A stretch of 64,000 nt of DNA from Rhypophila decipiens. Its lineage: Eukaryota > Ascomycota > Sordariomycetes > Sordariales > Naviculisporaceae. The notes beneath the pieces are model-generated. The model saw nothing but the letters and a program-made list of their open reading frames with translations, made no database searches and was not told the DNA's origin. The stretch spans positions 558,001 through 622,000 of the forward strand of contig MU858050.1 of the NCBI GenBank assembly GCA_033297075.1, given 5' to 3'. Each line of letters starts with the position of its first letter. Position 1 is the stretch's first letter. Shown one piece after another: positions 1 to 11,666 of the stretch. A program made the position numbers and the translations under genes.

Positions 1-2619
1 ATGTATCTGAGAATTTCTTGAACGTGTGAAATGGCTTGGCCCGCAGGAAGCGCATCAATGGATAGAGTTCTAACACGCCGTTCATCATGGGAGTGCCAGT
101 AAGGCACCACCTATAAACGGCATTGATCTGGTGGCAACCTTGGGAGGACTGCGTATCCTTGTTCTTGATGAGCTGGGCTTCGTCGAGAATAACACGGTAG
201 AACTCGCTTTTGGGGTGGAGAAGGGGACATTTCTTGTGCAATTCTTCGTCGTGGAAGGCATTATATCCATCTGCCTCAGCCCTGTCAAGAAGATGACGAT
301 TGTAACGCTTCCACTCCGAGGCAACAGAGCCATAAGTGGTAAGGACAACATCAGCCTTTTTGATCTCGGAATATTTGGCCTTCTTCCCGTAAAGAAGAAA
401 CACGTTGAGCTGATGTTCTGCCTTCAGCTTCTTCTTGATCTCATGTTCCCATTGTCTGATGAGTGCAACCGGACCGATGATAAGGTTCGTCTTGACATTC
501 TCGTCCTCCGAGGGTCGACTGACCATTAACGCCAAGGTTGAAATCGTCTTGCCAAGACCCATGTCGTCAGCAAGTATTCCGCCTCCGCCCTGGGCTTTGC
601 CCTTCTCCATATCGATCATCCACTTCAACGCCAACTGCTGGTGGACATAGAGAGGGTATCTCAAAGCCGCTGGGGTTTCACCGCGAGCCTCCTCCGGGAT
701 GTCCATATCCGGGCGAATGTTGGACAAGAGCTGCTGGATTTCCTCATCCGTCTTTCGAGGGTCATGGACAAAATCATCGATATAAGAAGCCAGGTGCGAA
801 GGTAGGGCTTCTCCCACCCCGTTGGTCATTGTTTTGAAGTCATAAGAACTGACACGCTTCGTCAAGTCGGACAAACTTGAGAATCCGGGGAGAGGCGGCC
901 GAGGAAGAGTGTAATCGCTGTAGGTGCCGTTACTGAGGTGCCCCGGTCGACTGGTCGGTAGCTCAAATGCTGTCGCAAGTTGGTTATAGTTTGGAGGCGG
1001 CTGCGAGTAATTGAGGCTTGGCTGAAATGTGTGAAAGGGTGACTTGTCATCGTTGTACCGGTCAAACCCCAGCAAGGGCTGAGAAGGGGTTTGACTTGGG
1101 CCAGAAGAGGACGGAACCACCCCCAGAGTACCAATGGAAGGTAAGGATTGATTGTTCCGGTTGCTCTGTCCAAGGAAAACAAGATCGTCGTCGTCCTCGA
1201 CCCATGAGCCTGGAATAGGTGGCCTATGATACGACTGTTGAGGTTGGGGTTCAGGCTTGATTCGAGTCTGAGGCTGGGTCTGAGGCTGGGTCTGAACCTG
1301 GGACAAGGGCTTGAAACCGTTCTGACCAAACACGGACCGGTATGGAGTAAAGGAACTTTCACTCTGGATGCGAGAGCTGCCCTGGCCGTGAGCATATGCT
1401 GGTTGCGGTACGGCAGAGGGGTGGACCCTAGAAGCTTGAGAAGTCGATGCCAAAGGCGGCTGCTCGTGCTTGACCTGGTATGGTCTCGCATGACCAGGAG
1501 CCTGACTAGATTGGCTGCTTCGTCCAGTCATCCTGTCGAAAACAGTCCTCGGTTGTGGTGCTTGAGAGCTCGACCATGGGTCCAACCGTCTGGCAACCTC
1601 TGCATCTCTATCTTCTGCCTCCTTTTTACGGTGCATCCTCTCCTCCTCCTCCCTCTGCTTTCGAATGTTGTTTTTCAAAACATCGTCGGGCCTATAAGCG
1701 AAAGTTAGCTGTCCATGATTCAGACCAAGTCACGCCAGAACGACAAAAGTCGTAAGAATACTCACGCAGTCAGGTCAATAACCGTGAACGCGTCGTCGTC
1801 GAGGCCGTCAAAGAAATCGGGAGAAGGGTGAAGTTGGTCGGTTGAATCCATTGGGCTCGGTGTCGTCCTTTGGGATTTATTCGCCTGGTACCCAGTAGGC
1901 TGGCCCATCTGGGCATTGCTGAATGACCGTTTTCGGGAGAGTGAGGCATGGTTGGATCCTGATGAGCTCGAACCGCCTGGAGTGGATATGCCAGACGAAC
2001 CGTATAACAACCGAGTCGGCACTGCAGGAACAGTCAGTAAGGTTTGAATGCATGATTGCTGGTGAATACGCCTTTCCACGATAAATAGATGCTGGAGAGG
2101 ATTATCTGGCCTGGCAGAAGAACCGAAGAGATTGTGTAGTCCTTCACACGGCCTCTTCTGATTCTTTCTGCACTGTTTACCGTGAAATAGTGTAGGGGAT
2201 CGACAGAAGCGGGACTTACGTTGAAGGTGCTCTGACCCGTTATAGCCGACCATTGGGGGAACTGCGCCATAGTAAGGGTAGTACATGTCAGTAGGCCAGG
2301 GCAACATAGTGATCGAGTTCTCGCTTCCATCTTGAACGCGGTGGGGAGGTTGGGTTGTTGAAGACAGAGTTTAAATACCTTTTAGGGGATTTCCCTGGGC
2401 CTCGGAAAGTTGTTTCTTAAGCTCTAGGATTTTAAGTTTGGTAGCTCGAACGGTTTCTGCGTCCTCGGCTGACGACGAAGTACCGGTATCCTCGAGAGAA
2501 GCCAGAATTGTCTGTTCCAAAGCCAAATCGTTTTCGAGACTTTGGATGCGTTCAGGGTCCACAGCATGCCCTCGGTTCGGTTCGGTCGCGGGTGATGAAG
2601 AATGTCCAAAGGTTGCCAT
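1..2619 (-). CDS. SNF2-family DNA-dependent ATPase, Uls1/Rad5-like (5' part, truncated by window edge)
   Basis: Reading the minus strand gives a chromatin or repair ATPase whose N-terminal tail and first helicase lobe lie in the window; the rest is beyond base 1. Proposed exons: 2379-2619, 2220-2330, 1766-2021 and 1-1691. Reading phase is maintained at all junctions. The last exon carries ILADDMGLGKT (motif I), then a DEAQ motif II box and CLTGTPMMNG (motif III), as in Swi2/Snf2 proteins; DEAQ followed by IKN fits the Rad5/Rrp/Uls1 branch. The tail is Gln/Pro/Ser-rich and includes an acidic stretch followed by VIDLT (1769-1783), a textbook SUMO-interacting motif, a second possible one (DDDDLVFL, 1172-1198), and two SUMO-attachment consensus sites, VKHE and IKPE. 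This supports a SUMO-linked translocase such as Uls1. The RING finger expected further on cannot be seen. Start ATG at 2619 is preferred; an in-frame ATG at 2649 is possible. Confidence 0.85.
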
Positions 2620-4431
2620 CTCTTGCGAGTCTTGTCGCCTTGATTGCATCACCCAGTGGGTTCGAGCAGTGGCAGCCCAACGACGAAAGCCCCACCAATC
2701 GACGGTCGGTATTCAGCAATTCGTCTTAGGGGGCGGTGGTACGGCTGCGTGCTCGGAGAAAGAAGGTTTCGTCGCGCAGGGGCAGAAGCGGAGGTTCGAA
2801 AGTGGGAGAGTTCGAAATGTGGAAGCGGTGGTGGATAATCCTTCTTCGACCGGTCAGCACTGTAGTGAGGCTTTCTTCCCTCGACTCGCTGAGTTGCCTG
2901 CGCCTGTCTTGTGAAATGCAGAAATCGAGGCTTCCCGCGCACCGTTCGAACAGGCAAAAAGAGAGATGAGATGAATGTCGACTCGACCCGTTCAGGAAGG
3001 CACGCTTAGTTTCTGGTCAGGAGGGCAGGGAGGAAGGAGTCAGGTCTCGAATGACCTTATCTCCAAAGACAGTTGTCGAGTGTCGCAGTTGCCTTTTCAC
3101 GTTCACTGCATTTTTATTGTACAACGCGCTAATGGATTTTTCTCCCACGTTCGGTTGGATCGGCGACTGGGCAACAAGTTACTACAAACGGTCCCATTTG
3201 AATCAGGGCATTACGTGATTCTGTCGACTTTTTTTTTCATCTCTTCCGGGAATATTCCGGTAAGTGGGAGCTGTCACCTTCCTGTGTCAAATAAAAACGT
3301 AGGTAATGGGAAAAGATGAAAACCATTCAGACTTCAGAACACGCGTCGAACAGTTTGCCGTCCCAATCGCGATCAAAGAATGGGCGTGCCCGGTCAAGCC
3401 CAAGGTAAAGTGCACGTAAAACCGTGACGGGAGAGGGAAAACCGCAAACCTGTGTATCCACTGAAACTTTCCCATTTCAAGCCATTAGGCTCCTCACTGA
3501 CCCCACTCGTTGAGCGCCGAGGACATTTGCCCTCAAGGCCCCCAACGACACCAAAGCAAGGGGCGTAGGTACATTAGCCCCACTCTCTTGCGTGCCGATC
3601 ATTGACAGTTGACAAGGGAAAGTGCAAGCTTGGGACCGAATGATGTAACCTGGGCGAGGCAGGCGGCTCTTCGTTGTGGTGGCCCCTGAAGACGGGGCGG
3701 TTCCGTTCCTCTCGCTTAAAAAAGACCAAACAATTTGCAGCCAACAATGAAGCAACCTGACCAAAGAGATTTGAGTGCATTGTGTCCGTGGACAAAGAGC
3801 TGAAAGGACATCCTGCATACGGGTACTTACCTATTAAAGGGAACTACTAGGTCGTGCGTGCTGCGATTTCTTTATTGGCTGAACCTAAGAACGCCACAAC
3901 CCCTGACCCGAGACCGGGGCCGAGAGAAGACTCGTTGCTTCCCGGTCTTGTTCTCGGCTGACGAGCGCCCAAGAGGGTCGATAGAATGCGTTTTGCATTT
4001 CTTCCATCGAGAAAATGTATTAAAATAAATCAGTAACATGGAATTAATACAACGTATAATAATATGAAGGAAATATCCTAAAACTGGAAATTCGGCACCC
4101 GAGCAGATTCGGATCGCTGACCCTTTTGTCATGGTACTCGGCTCGGAAGACTCAAGTATAAGTGCTGCTCTCGACACTTGTGCAAGATATCAACGCCGCG
4201 CTCTCCGGCCACTCAGCTCCACAGATATGTGTGCGCATGTGTGTGCGTCTGTTTAATAATACGTATATTATGAGTAATTATTCCAAGCCCTTGGGCCTTT
4301 ATCCGTCTGCCTAACGCCAAAGTGCAAAAGTGTAATAAGTGGTATCCATCCCTCAAAAGGTTGAGCCAAAAAATTTTTTAGAGAGAAAGAAACAACGATA
4401 ACAAGGTAATGACGACGACAACCATGCGGCC
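2620..4431. other. Intergenic region, no gene seen
   Basis: It holds the promoter of the SNF2 gene on the left and the 3' flank of the phosphodiesterase gene on the right. Short ORFs on both strands lack codon bias or family resemblance. An imperfect palindrome near 3909-3960 pairs AGACCGGG with CCCGGTCT; no RNA family is recognised. Confidence 0.5.
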
Positions 4432-6879
4432 TTATTCATTGGGGTCAGCGGGCGTCTCATCGTCTCCATCGGTGTCCCCATCACCCCCGTTTCCAGTGAC
4501 CTTATCCCACCATGTATTCACCTTGCCGGTGAACCAATCCCAAAAGTCATGGGCAGTCTTTCCGACCCCTCCTTGCTCATCCTCGCTTCCCTCGCCTTCA
4601 CCCTTATCAGGCTTCTCCTGGCTCGGCTTCGGCTTCTCAGGCAGGTCAATGCCAAGCGTCTTGGAGGGCGTCGGGGCCGTGGTCGCTGTAGATACAACGG
4701 GATTTACAATGACCGGCGGCTTGGTAGATTCCTTTGCAGAGGCCGAGGTAGTTTTGGTGGAGTGGGCAGAAGATGATGATGGCGCAGCGCTAGTAGTTTG
4801 TTCCGGGTCGGCAGGTGTCTCCAGCACGCTGCCATTGTCACTGTGCAAGCCAACAGGCTTCAGCGGGAGACGCAGTGTGCCATTGTTGGGCATAGGGTCT
4901 AGGCCGACCGAGTCGCAAAGGATATTGTACACCTCGGTGTTTTCTGCGAGAACGAGTGTTAGTATGGTGGATCGTGTTGGAAAATTAGGATAAAGGTACT
5001 TACGAAATGGCTCAACCCGACTATTCGCCTTGTGGGGGAACGCCGGGCCACGGGCAACAAAGATTGCCCTCATCAACGGGTGTTCGTGGTCATATCCGTG
5101 AAGCCCACGGGGGTGATAAACATCCCCCTTCGCAACGGCTTCTTTCAGGTTCATCTCGCTCATTTTCACAAACGCCCAGCCAGTCTTGGGAATCAACCAG
5201 AGAGGAGCGATGCGCTCGTTGTGTTGGAAATGATACCTCTCTGGCATGTTCACGTCCCGGAGGTAGACATCCACATTCGGATTGTCCTTGGTCTTTTTGA
5301 CCAGATCCTCGTACATTCCCTTGAGATCATCGGGGTTCTTGGGCCGCAGCCCAATCAGGGGCCAGCCGTCAGTGTGGGATATCTTGTCGAGGTCGACATA
5401 ATCCTCCAGCTGCATGAGCCGCGATGTGTCTGTCGTCGCCATACCGTGGTCAGAAACAACGATGACGTTGATGATATTCGTAAGATGTCGTTCTTTCAGG
5501 CCTGCGAATATCTTGCCCATCATATCATCAACCTTTTTGATGGTGGTCCTGATCTCGGTACTGTTCGGTCCGTACTTGTGTCCATCGGAATCAACATTCG
5601 GCACATACGCCGCCACGATCTGGGGTCTTTGCTGATCCGGCATATCTAAGAATTCCATAATCCTTTTGACCTTCTTGTCAAGCTTTTCTTTTGATTTGTA
5701 CTTGTCCATGTATGTGGGCTCGGTACTGAGGATATGAGCCTCGCTTCCTGGCCACATGTGGATAGCCGTCTTGAGCCCTTGCCTCTCAGCTGTGACCCAG
5801 AACGGTTCACCCATCCACCACTTTGGATCCATACTGCGCGCTGGGACGGTGTAATAGAACTCCTCCTGCAGAGTCGGATCCCAGAAAGTGTTTCCAACCA
5901 CACCATGGGATTCCGGATACAGCCCAGTCGCAAGGGTGTAGTGATTTGGAAACGTGACGCTGGGAAACGACGGGCGCATATATAACGGCGACACGCCTTC
6001 CTTAACAAAGGCATTCAGGTTCGGTGTCAGACCTCGGGCGAGGAAATCGGCACGGAATCCGTCCAAGCTGATGAGAATCGTGGTCGGTGCGAACATGGCC
6101 GTCCCGTTGCTAACCAACTGCTGCTGAAGCGACTTTCGCCTCGTCCCAAGTGACAGCTTCCACGCCAACAAGAACAATATCGCAAATGCGACAGCAATCA
6201 GCGAATATATCAGAAGCCACCTGCGCCAGCTCCTTGACCGTCTCGCCTTGGCGTCTGCCAGACCCAGCAGACCCATTCGATCCACCTCGTCGCTATCATC
6301 CCGATCACTGCTCTCTCCCGTCTCGCTGCCCTCTTTCATTCCTCCCTCCTCCATCTCGTACATCAACTCGCCATCCTCGCCATGCTGCGCATCAGCAAGT
6401 AACCTCTCCTTCTTGGCTTTCCTCCTCGCCCGCCTCTGACTCCTCTTCTCATCAACCACCGCCGCCTCAATCTGTGGTTCCCCTCCTCCCATATTCGGAC
6501 TCCTCGACCGCGACCTAGAATCGGCACTATTCCTCCGAACTAACAACGACCTCAGCGGATTCGGTATCGGCAACGGCAACCCTGACCCTCGTCGCTCTCT
6601 TTCCTGCCTCCTGCGCGTCTCGGTAACCAGCTGATCCAACTCTTCTTCTTCCATAAGCACAAGCCGATCGTGCGCCCTCAGCTCGCGGCTGTTCCTTGCG
6701 CGGAGTTGCCGCTCGTCATCGTCGCTGTCGGTGTCTTGCTCGCTGCGTATGGACGCGGTGTCGGCTTCGTAGTCGGACGGCGAAAGGAGTGAATTTCGTC
6801 GGTCCAGGGATCCTCCCGGTCCCATCGTTCCCCCTGTCGTAGCGGTGGTAGCCCGTATGTTGAGCGGCGTAGGCGCCAT
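4432..6879 (-). CDS. Type I phosphodiesterase / nucleotide pyrophosphatase (ENPP/Npp family), type II membrane protein
   Basis: Exons are 5004-6879 and 4432-4943. The 60-nt intron 4944-5003 is stop-free and in frame, so it looks coding, but it has GTAAGT, TACTAAC and CAG signals, and its removal restores EPFQNTEVYN, the conserved family stretch. The spliced product is 795 residues. Residues 1-220 are a charged, Ser/Arg-rich cytosolic tail; 221-240 is the only membrane helix; the catalytic domain follows. SLDGFR carries the metal-binding Asp (about 273), SVTFPNH the nucleophile Thr (about 309), and DSDGHKYG and SDHGMA supply further zinc ligands. The C-terminal tail is Ser/Thr/Pro-rich and acidic. 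The family hydrolyses nucleotides and dinucleotides outside the cytosol, in the secretory pathway or at the cell surface; the exact substrate cannot be told from sequence. The orientation is inferred from the positive residues on both sides of the helix and from family precedent. Confidence 0.9.
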   Translation of the reverse strand: MAPTPLNIRATTATTGGTMGPGGSLDRRNSLLSPSDYEADTASIRSEQDTDSDDDERQLRARNSRELRAHDRLVLMEEEELDQLVTETRRRQERERRGSGLPLPIPNPLRSLLVRRNSADSRSRSRSPNMGGGEPQIEAAVVDEKRSQRRARRKAKKERLLADAQHGEDGELMYEMEEGGMKEGSETGESSDRDDSDEVDRMGLLGLADAKARRSRSWRRWLLIYSLIAVAFAILFLLAWKLSLGTRRKSLQQQLVSNGTAMFAPTTILISLDGFRADFLARGLTPNLNAFVKEGVSPLYMRPSFPSVTFPNHYTLATGLYPESHGVVGNTFWDPTLQEEFYYTVPARSMDPKWWMGEPFWVTAERQGLKTAIHMWPGSEAHILSTEPTYMDKYKSKEKLDKKVKRIMEFLDMPDQQRPQIVAAYVPNVDSDGHKYGPNSTEIRTTIKKVDDMMGKIFAGLKERHLTNIINVIVVSDHGMATTDTSRLMQLEDYVDLDKISHTDGWPLIGLRPKNPDDLKGMYEDLVKKTKDNPNVDVYLRDVNMPERYHFQHNERIAPLWLIPKTGWAFVKMSEMNLKEAVAKGDVYHPRGLHGYDHEHPLMRAIFVARGPAFPHKANSRVEPFRKYLYPNFPTRSTILTLVLAENTEVYNILCDSVGLDPMPNNGTLRLPLKPVGLHSDNGSVLETPADPEQTTSAAPSSSSAHSTKTTSASAKESTKPPVIVNPVVSTATTAPTPSKTLGIDLPEKPKPSQEKPDKGEGEGSEDEQGGVGKTAHDFWDWFTGKVNTWWDKVTGNGGDGDTDGDDETPADPNE

Positions 6880-7897
6880 GCTTTCGAAATCGCTTTCGTC
6901 TGCCAGTACCTATGATACCAGTTCCCCGTATCCCTATCAAAGTATCACAGTATTGAAGGAGATGACGGTTGTCCCTTGAACGACATGTGTAGATGAAAAG
7001 TTATCAAATGAATGCTGCGTCGGAGGAGTCGATCAAAAGAATCAGCATGGCAGGTCGAGATAAGCCGGAATGGCCAGTATCCAGGCAAGGCGAAGAGGTG
7101 TCCCCTTGAACTGTCGTTGCACAAGGCTGTTTCGACCGAACCCTTTCCGTTGCGACCGTGACAGGGATTACTGCCCCACTTTACCGGGCGCACTCGCGAA
7201 TGCCCCGGTCCCCGAAAATAATCTGACGGGCAACACGCTAGGCTGCATGCAGCCTGGTGTCATTGGTGGTTACACAACGCTAACCCGTAAGGTCATCCAG
7301 GGGTTAGGGGTCCAGTCGAAGAACATCGAGATCTCAGGGGCTGGGCCAGTAAATATAAATATACAGTATAAATTAATGAACCAGCTGGACAAGGCCTTGT
7401 TTGTCACATGGCACATTCATGTCTTTTCAATGAGCGAATTTCTTTTAATTGTCTTTTAAGGCCCAAGTTGTTCATCGAATGACAAGCATGGATCAGGTCT
7501 CTATCAAGGATAGGGGTCAACCGTTATCAACCGTCAACTTGTCACTTTTGGTGTGGGCCTTGGACTGCGGAATGCCACGAGGGTTTGATGGGTCTTTCTA
7601 CGTGTAGTCTAATCCCCAGCCTGGGCAGTCTCTGCATAGCAACGTCTAAGGATCTAACTGATGATCTATAAACACATAGTGAAAAGGGGACTGGTTCCCA
7701 TATTCTAATAACAAAACGTCAGGATCTAGGTTATTGCTTTTGTCGGCCTCGAGTGTTTTCGTGGTAGGTGCCAGTCTCGTAACCCAGGAACATGATAACA
7801 GCCATCGTAGGTCGAATCTTGTCCAATGCACTTCAACTCCGCAACTGCTGCCCAACAGTAAGTACTGAGAAACAGAAAGGCCAGAGAAGAAGGAAAT
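6880..7897. other. Intergenic region, no gene seen
   Basis: This lies between the start of the phosphodiesterase gene and the stop of the LYC1-like gene. A 129-codon plus-strand ORF (7070-7459) has no recognisable motif and is not supported. An AT-rich patch (about 7345-7380) is the only compositional feature. Confidence 0.4.
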
Positions 7898-9118
7898 CTA
7901 ACACCAGCAATAGTAGTAGTTGCTGTCCCACTTGGCCTCTCCGACGTCCTTGCCTTCGGCGCATCGCAAGCTGGGTATGCTCGCATCAGCCCGATCCTCA
8001 AACACAATCTTAATGTCGCTGGGGTGCGCATTCCCAACCGCCTTGCAGCCCTGGGTGATCACCTTGCCCGGATTCCATACCAGTACGTTGCGCAAGCCCC
8101 ATGTGCTAGCCTCGACGAGTGCCGACTCCAGCAGCAGCTTGGTGTTTTCGACGCGCTGTTCCACCGTTGTGGAGAGGTTGTGCATGATGCGCAACACCTT
8201 GAGCTTCTCCCCGCGCCAGTCGTGGGCCCAGCAGATCCACGACTGAGCATCCTTGGTAATGGCGCCTTTCCAAATTGGTGCTTTCTCAAACAGTGTCCCA
8301 GCAACGAATTCTGATCGTGCAAGCAGCCATGATATTTGTGCATAGCACGGGACAAAGCCAATGTGCGTCTTGCCGTCAGCCGGCATCTGGTCAAACTCCT
8401 TGCTGAACTGCATCGCGTCGAGCTTGCAGAGGTCCTTCAAGTCTTCTTGTTCCAAATAACGTACGGCGTCTGGCTCGCTGTGAGTAAAGGAAGGCTTTTT
8501 TGAAGTGCCCTCGCAACTCTCTGGTCCAGTGACTGGTGACGATGCCGGGAGCAAGGTGAGCGTAGTCTGATTGCTTGGAAACCATTTCCACCCCAGGGCT
8601 GCGTAGTACATTTTGCCAATGTCGCTGTACAAAACACTGCAATCGCTTCCTTGTGCGTCCATTTGTTTTTGCAGGTAGCGCAGCATGAGCGCCGCCATCC
8701 CTAGCCGGCGATAAAGTGGGTTGGTGAAGACGCTGGCAATGGCAAAGGCGAATCCCTCACGAGAGACACCATTTTCTGATATCAGCAGCGGCTTTCGAGT
8801 CGTCTCACAGCTGGTGATGACCTGGCGTGGGTAGCCCTTGAGATGCAATACCCAGTAGCGGCAGGCATTGTCTTTGCTGACATCTTGCTGGGAAAGATAG
8901 GCCTCGCACGAAGAATAGTGGTCGGCGGACATGGGGGCTGCCCATGAACCTCCGCTTAGCTCCCAAACAATCTGTCGTTGCTCGGGAGTCGCCTCGCAAA
9001 ATTCAACATCTTCGGGGCCGAAGCCAAATGGTTGAGCTCCCATGGTGGGTGGAGGAAGTGTTAACAGTTTTGACAAGAGAAGGTCGTATGTATTGGTCGA
9101 AGTAGAAGGTCGTGCCAC
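7898..9118 (-). CDS. LYC1: LYC1-like GNAT N-acetyltransferase
   Basis: This is an uninterrupted frame of 406 codons resembling the fungal LYC1 lysine N6-acetyltransferases of lysine catabolism. The N-terminal half holds the GNAT fold: a WVLHL strand, SCETTRK, and the acetyl-CoA-binding region FAIASVFTNPLYRRLGMAA, which matches the usual R-G-x-G/A pattern loosely (RRLGMA). VLYSDIGKMYYAALGW then follows, a stretch highly typical of LYC1. The C-terminal half resembles the second LYC1 domain, and the final Trp-Cys agrees with the family's usual ending. The first ATG (9118) gives a 25-residue extension ahead of MGAQPFGFGPEDVEF; the second ATG (9043) may be the true start. Stop TAG at 7898-7900. 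No operon-like neighbours. Substrate assignment (free lysine) is by family only; other small amines are possible. Confidence 0.75.
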   Translation of the reverse strand: MARPSTSTNTYDLLLSKLLTLPPPTMGAQPFGFGPEDVEFCEATPEQRQIVWELSGGSWAAPMSADHYSSCEAYLSQQDVSKDNACRYWVLHLKGYPRQVITSCETTRKPLLISENGVSREGFAFAIASVFTNPLYRRLGMAALMLRYLQKQMDAQGSDCSVLYSDIGKMYYAALGWKWFPSNQTTLTLLPASSPVTGPESCEGTSKKPSFTHSEPDAVRYLEQEDLKDLCKLDAMQFSKEFDQMPADGKTHIGFVPCYAQISWLLARSEFVAGTLFEKAPIWKGAITKDAQSWICWAHDWRGEKLKVLRIMHNLSTTVEQRVENTKLLLESALVEASTWGLRNVLVWNPGKVITQGCKAVGNAHPSDIKIVFEDRADASIPSLRCAEGKDVGEAKWDSNYYYCWC

Positions 9119-11166
9119 GAGAGTAGTCGCCGTGGAATAAAAATGGCAAGCTTATCTGGAGAGCAACTTCCAGACGAAGCCGGTATGGCGGGTTTTGGGC
9201 TGTGAGTTGTTTGTTGAAAACTCGCGGGATGGTATCTAGGTGGCAGGTGTTCGAACGTGCGGGTTATGGGAGATGGAATGTTGACCAGGACAGGTGCATT
9301 TTATAGTCATTGATCGAGATGGAAGGTTATTCCGCCCTCAAAGTGTATGTGGGGTTGAGTGTTTTAAACTTCAGGACTCGGGGAATGGTAACCCAACCTT
9401 CTTCAAGGGAAGAGAGTGTTCTCGAGCCGTCAGAAGGGGTTTTCAGGCAGGTATCCAAGCAAAGTTGATCAGAGTGCGAAACAGCTGGGCCAGTGGTAGA
9501 TCCTAAATTCGCAGCCAAAGTTGTTTGGTTCGGGGTGACAGATGGTAGGGAAGAGGCACAGTCGGTAAATCCTGTGAAATGGCTGGGAAATAGGTGTGAA
9601 AATACCTAGGGTGTGAAAGTTGTATGGACACTCGGAGTCTCTGGTAGTCTTTTGAGGCGCCTGGCTGATCACTCTCTACTTGGCGATTCTTCTATGGTCT
9701 TTTCAGCATTCATTCATAATACTGATAATTGGTGACTATTTTTACACCCATATAAATGGATAACTTGGGGTAGGTACATGTAACACTTCCCGAGAAACAT
9801 ACAGCGGGAAACGTTACCGATATCCATTTTTGGATCTTTCGTGAGCTTCTAGAAGCCAAGGTATTGCCCGGTGAGATAATTAAGAGGAACCTGATACGTA
9901 CACCATTCCACAGCAAGCCGTGCGACGACCAACCCAATCAGGCCTCTAACTTTTTACATAAGCTTCAAGATCAGTTCTATATCTGGGCCATGAAGCTTTC
10001 TCAGTTAACCATATCTCTGCTACTCACAAGGGTCAGCAGAGGCGCTCACTGTGCAATATTTACCATGTGGAATGGTATCGTCGCTGGACGCAAATCAAAT
10101 CATAAGAAATCCCGCCAGTCGACCGCCAGGTTACCATTTCCAGAGACGACATAATCTTGCCGCTAATCAAGGATTCCTGGTCTGGCTGATGCCCTTCCTC
10201 CCTCACCTCGTCATTCGCCACGTGAGGGTTACTCAAAATCCGTGTTCCTTCCACATGGCTCCCATGACTGAGCCGAGCAGATGCTGAGGGTAATGCGTTG
10301 CAGCAACTCGCAACTTGTGCAGACACGCATTTGAAAGAGGCCAGAACTGCGTCGTGTTGGCATGGTCTCTAGCCAGTCTGATACACGGGGATGGTCGTGA
10401 ACGGCAGTGACCACCCACGATGTCCACCACCTTGTTGCCCATTGCTTGGCATGTCGGTTACGGCCGAGTAGATCTCTATCCAATGCTTGGCACAGATGCC
10501 TGCTAGACTGGCCGCGCCTGGCGAGACTGTTTTCAGTCAACACTGAACAGATAAGTCCGAAAGGGACATGGACTGGTGTAGGGAGGAGAGCTCAAGCGAG
10601 CACCTGAGGTTCATGCTTGGAGTGGAGGAAGAGCAGTGCCCGTACCAAACAACTCTCAGATTGTTCTGAAGGGATTGAGAAGTTCATCCTGAAATCTTCC
10701 AAATTGTGGATTCGACTTCTTCACTTGGTGGGTTGAACGGCTGATATGGTGAACTGGTTAGTTAATGGCAACCTGATGATCGAAATTGAGTTTTGCCAAG
10801 CCGATATGGAAATCACGAAAAGGGTGGAGCTGTGGGGTGGCTGTGGCTGGTAGCCAGTCAAAGAACGAATGAGCCACAGTTCATCCCACTAGATTGTGGC
10901 GCGCACAAGGTGTCGCACGGAATCGGGTCCATTTCTTCCGCAAATTTTTGCTAAGCCCTGCCAATTCGTAACGCACACAACCAAAAATTGCCTGGCAATC
11001 GATGCAAGGTCATGACTTGGACTCTTTGACGGCTTCATCACCACCCATCAAAGGTACGCATGACAAATCCTTCCACACAGTTTGCGAATATTTCGGCCAG
11101 ACTTCCTCGCCGGAGTTTTGCACTTCCAATCGCTCGCTAACTCGACAATCTCAGACGACATATAAA
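9119..11166. other. Intergenic region; right end is the RPL14 leader with a probable 5'UTR intron
   Basis: No coding signal was found across about 1.9 kb. Just upstream of RPL14, a GTACGC donor at 11054, a CGCTAACTC branch site and a CTCAG acceptor ending at 11154 outline a probable 101-nt intron in the leader, as is common for fungal ribosomal-protein genes (inference, no RNA evidence). Confidence 0.4.
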
Positions 11167-11666
11167 ATGGCAGAAATCAATATCGGTGCCAGCTCGTGGC
11201 GACAGGTGGAGGTCGGACGCGTTCTCAAGCTCGAGAACGGCAGCCTTGCTGCTATCGTCGAGATCATCGACCACAAGCGCGTATGTTGTCACCAAATGGC
11301 TGCGAGTAGGGTGTGATGCAGGAAAACTAAACCGATATCTTTGGTCAATAGGCCCTCGTCGATGGACCGTCCGCCGACCCCAAGCTTGCGGCTCCCCGCG
11401 GTCCCGTCTCCCTCTCCAAGACCCTTCTCACGCCATTTGTCATCGAGAAGATCGCCCGTGGCGCAAGAACCGGTGCCGTCAAGAGCGCGTGGGAGGCCGC
11501 TGGCATCGACGCAAAGTGGAAGGAGAGCAACTGGGCAAAGAAGTCGCTGCAGCAGGAGCGCCGCAAGGCCCTCACCGACTTCGACCGCTTCAAGGTTATG
11601 CGCCTCAAGAAGCAGAGGAGATTCGAGGAACGCAAGGCCCTCGCCAAGGTCAAGGCTTCTGCGTAA
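11167..11666 (+). CDS. RPL14: 60S ribosomal protein L14 (eL14)
   Basis: Two exons, 11167-11280 and 11352-11666, separated by a 71-nt GTATGT...AATAG intron between codons 38 and 39, give 142 residues. The N-terminal part is the KOW-like beta barrel (RQVEVGRVLKLENG, then AAIVEIIDHKR), and ALVDGP follows at the splice junction. The C-terminal half is the long basic helix (WAKKSLQQERRKALTDFDRF, then VMRLKKQRR), as in eukaryotic eL14. The protein sits on the large subunit near the base of the eL19/expansion-segment region. Length and composition match fungal orthologues. The start is the first ATG after the leader, in an AAAATGG context. Regulation is probably with other ribosomal genes; the leader intron is inferred. 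Downstream neighbours are NAC-alpha and ATP synthase d, all on the same strand but separately transcribed, as expected for a fungus. Confidence 0.95.

Noticed and set aside
5032..5649. 205-codon plus-strand ORF inside the phosphodiesterase gene
   Set aside because: It is antisense to a catalytic domain with clear conserved motifs.
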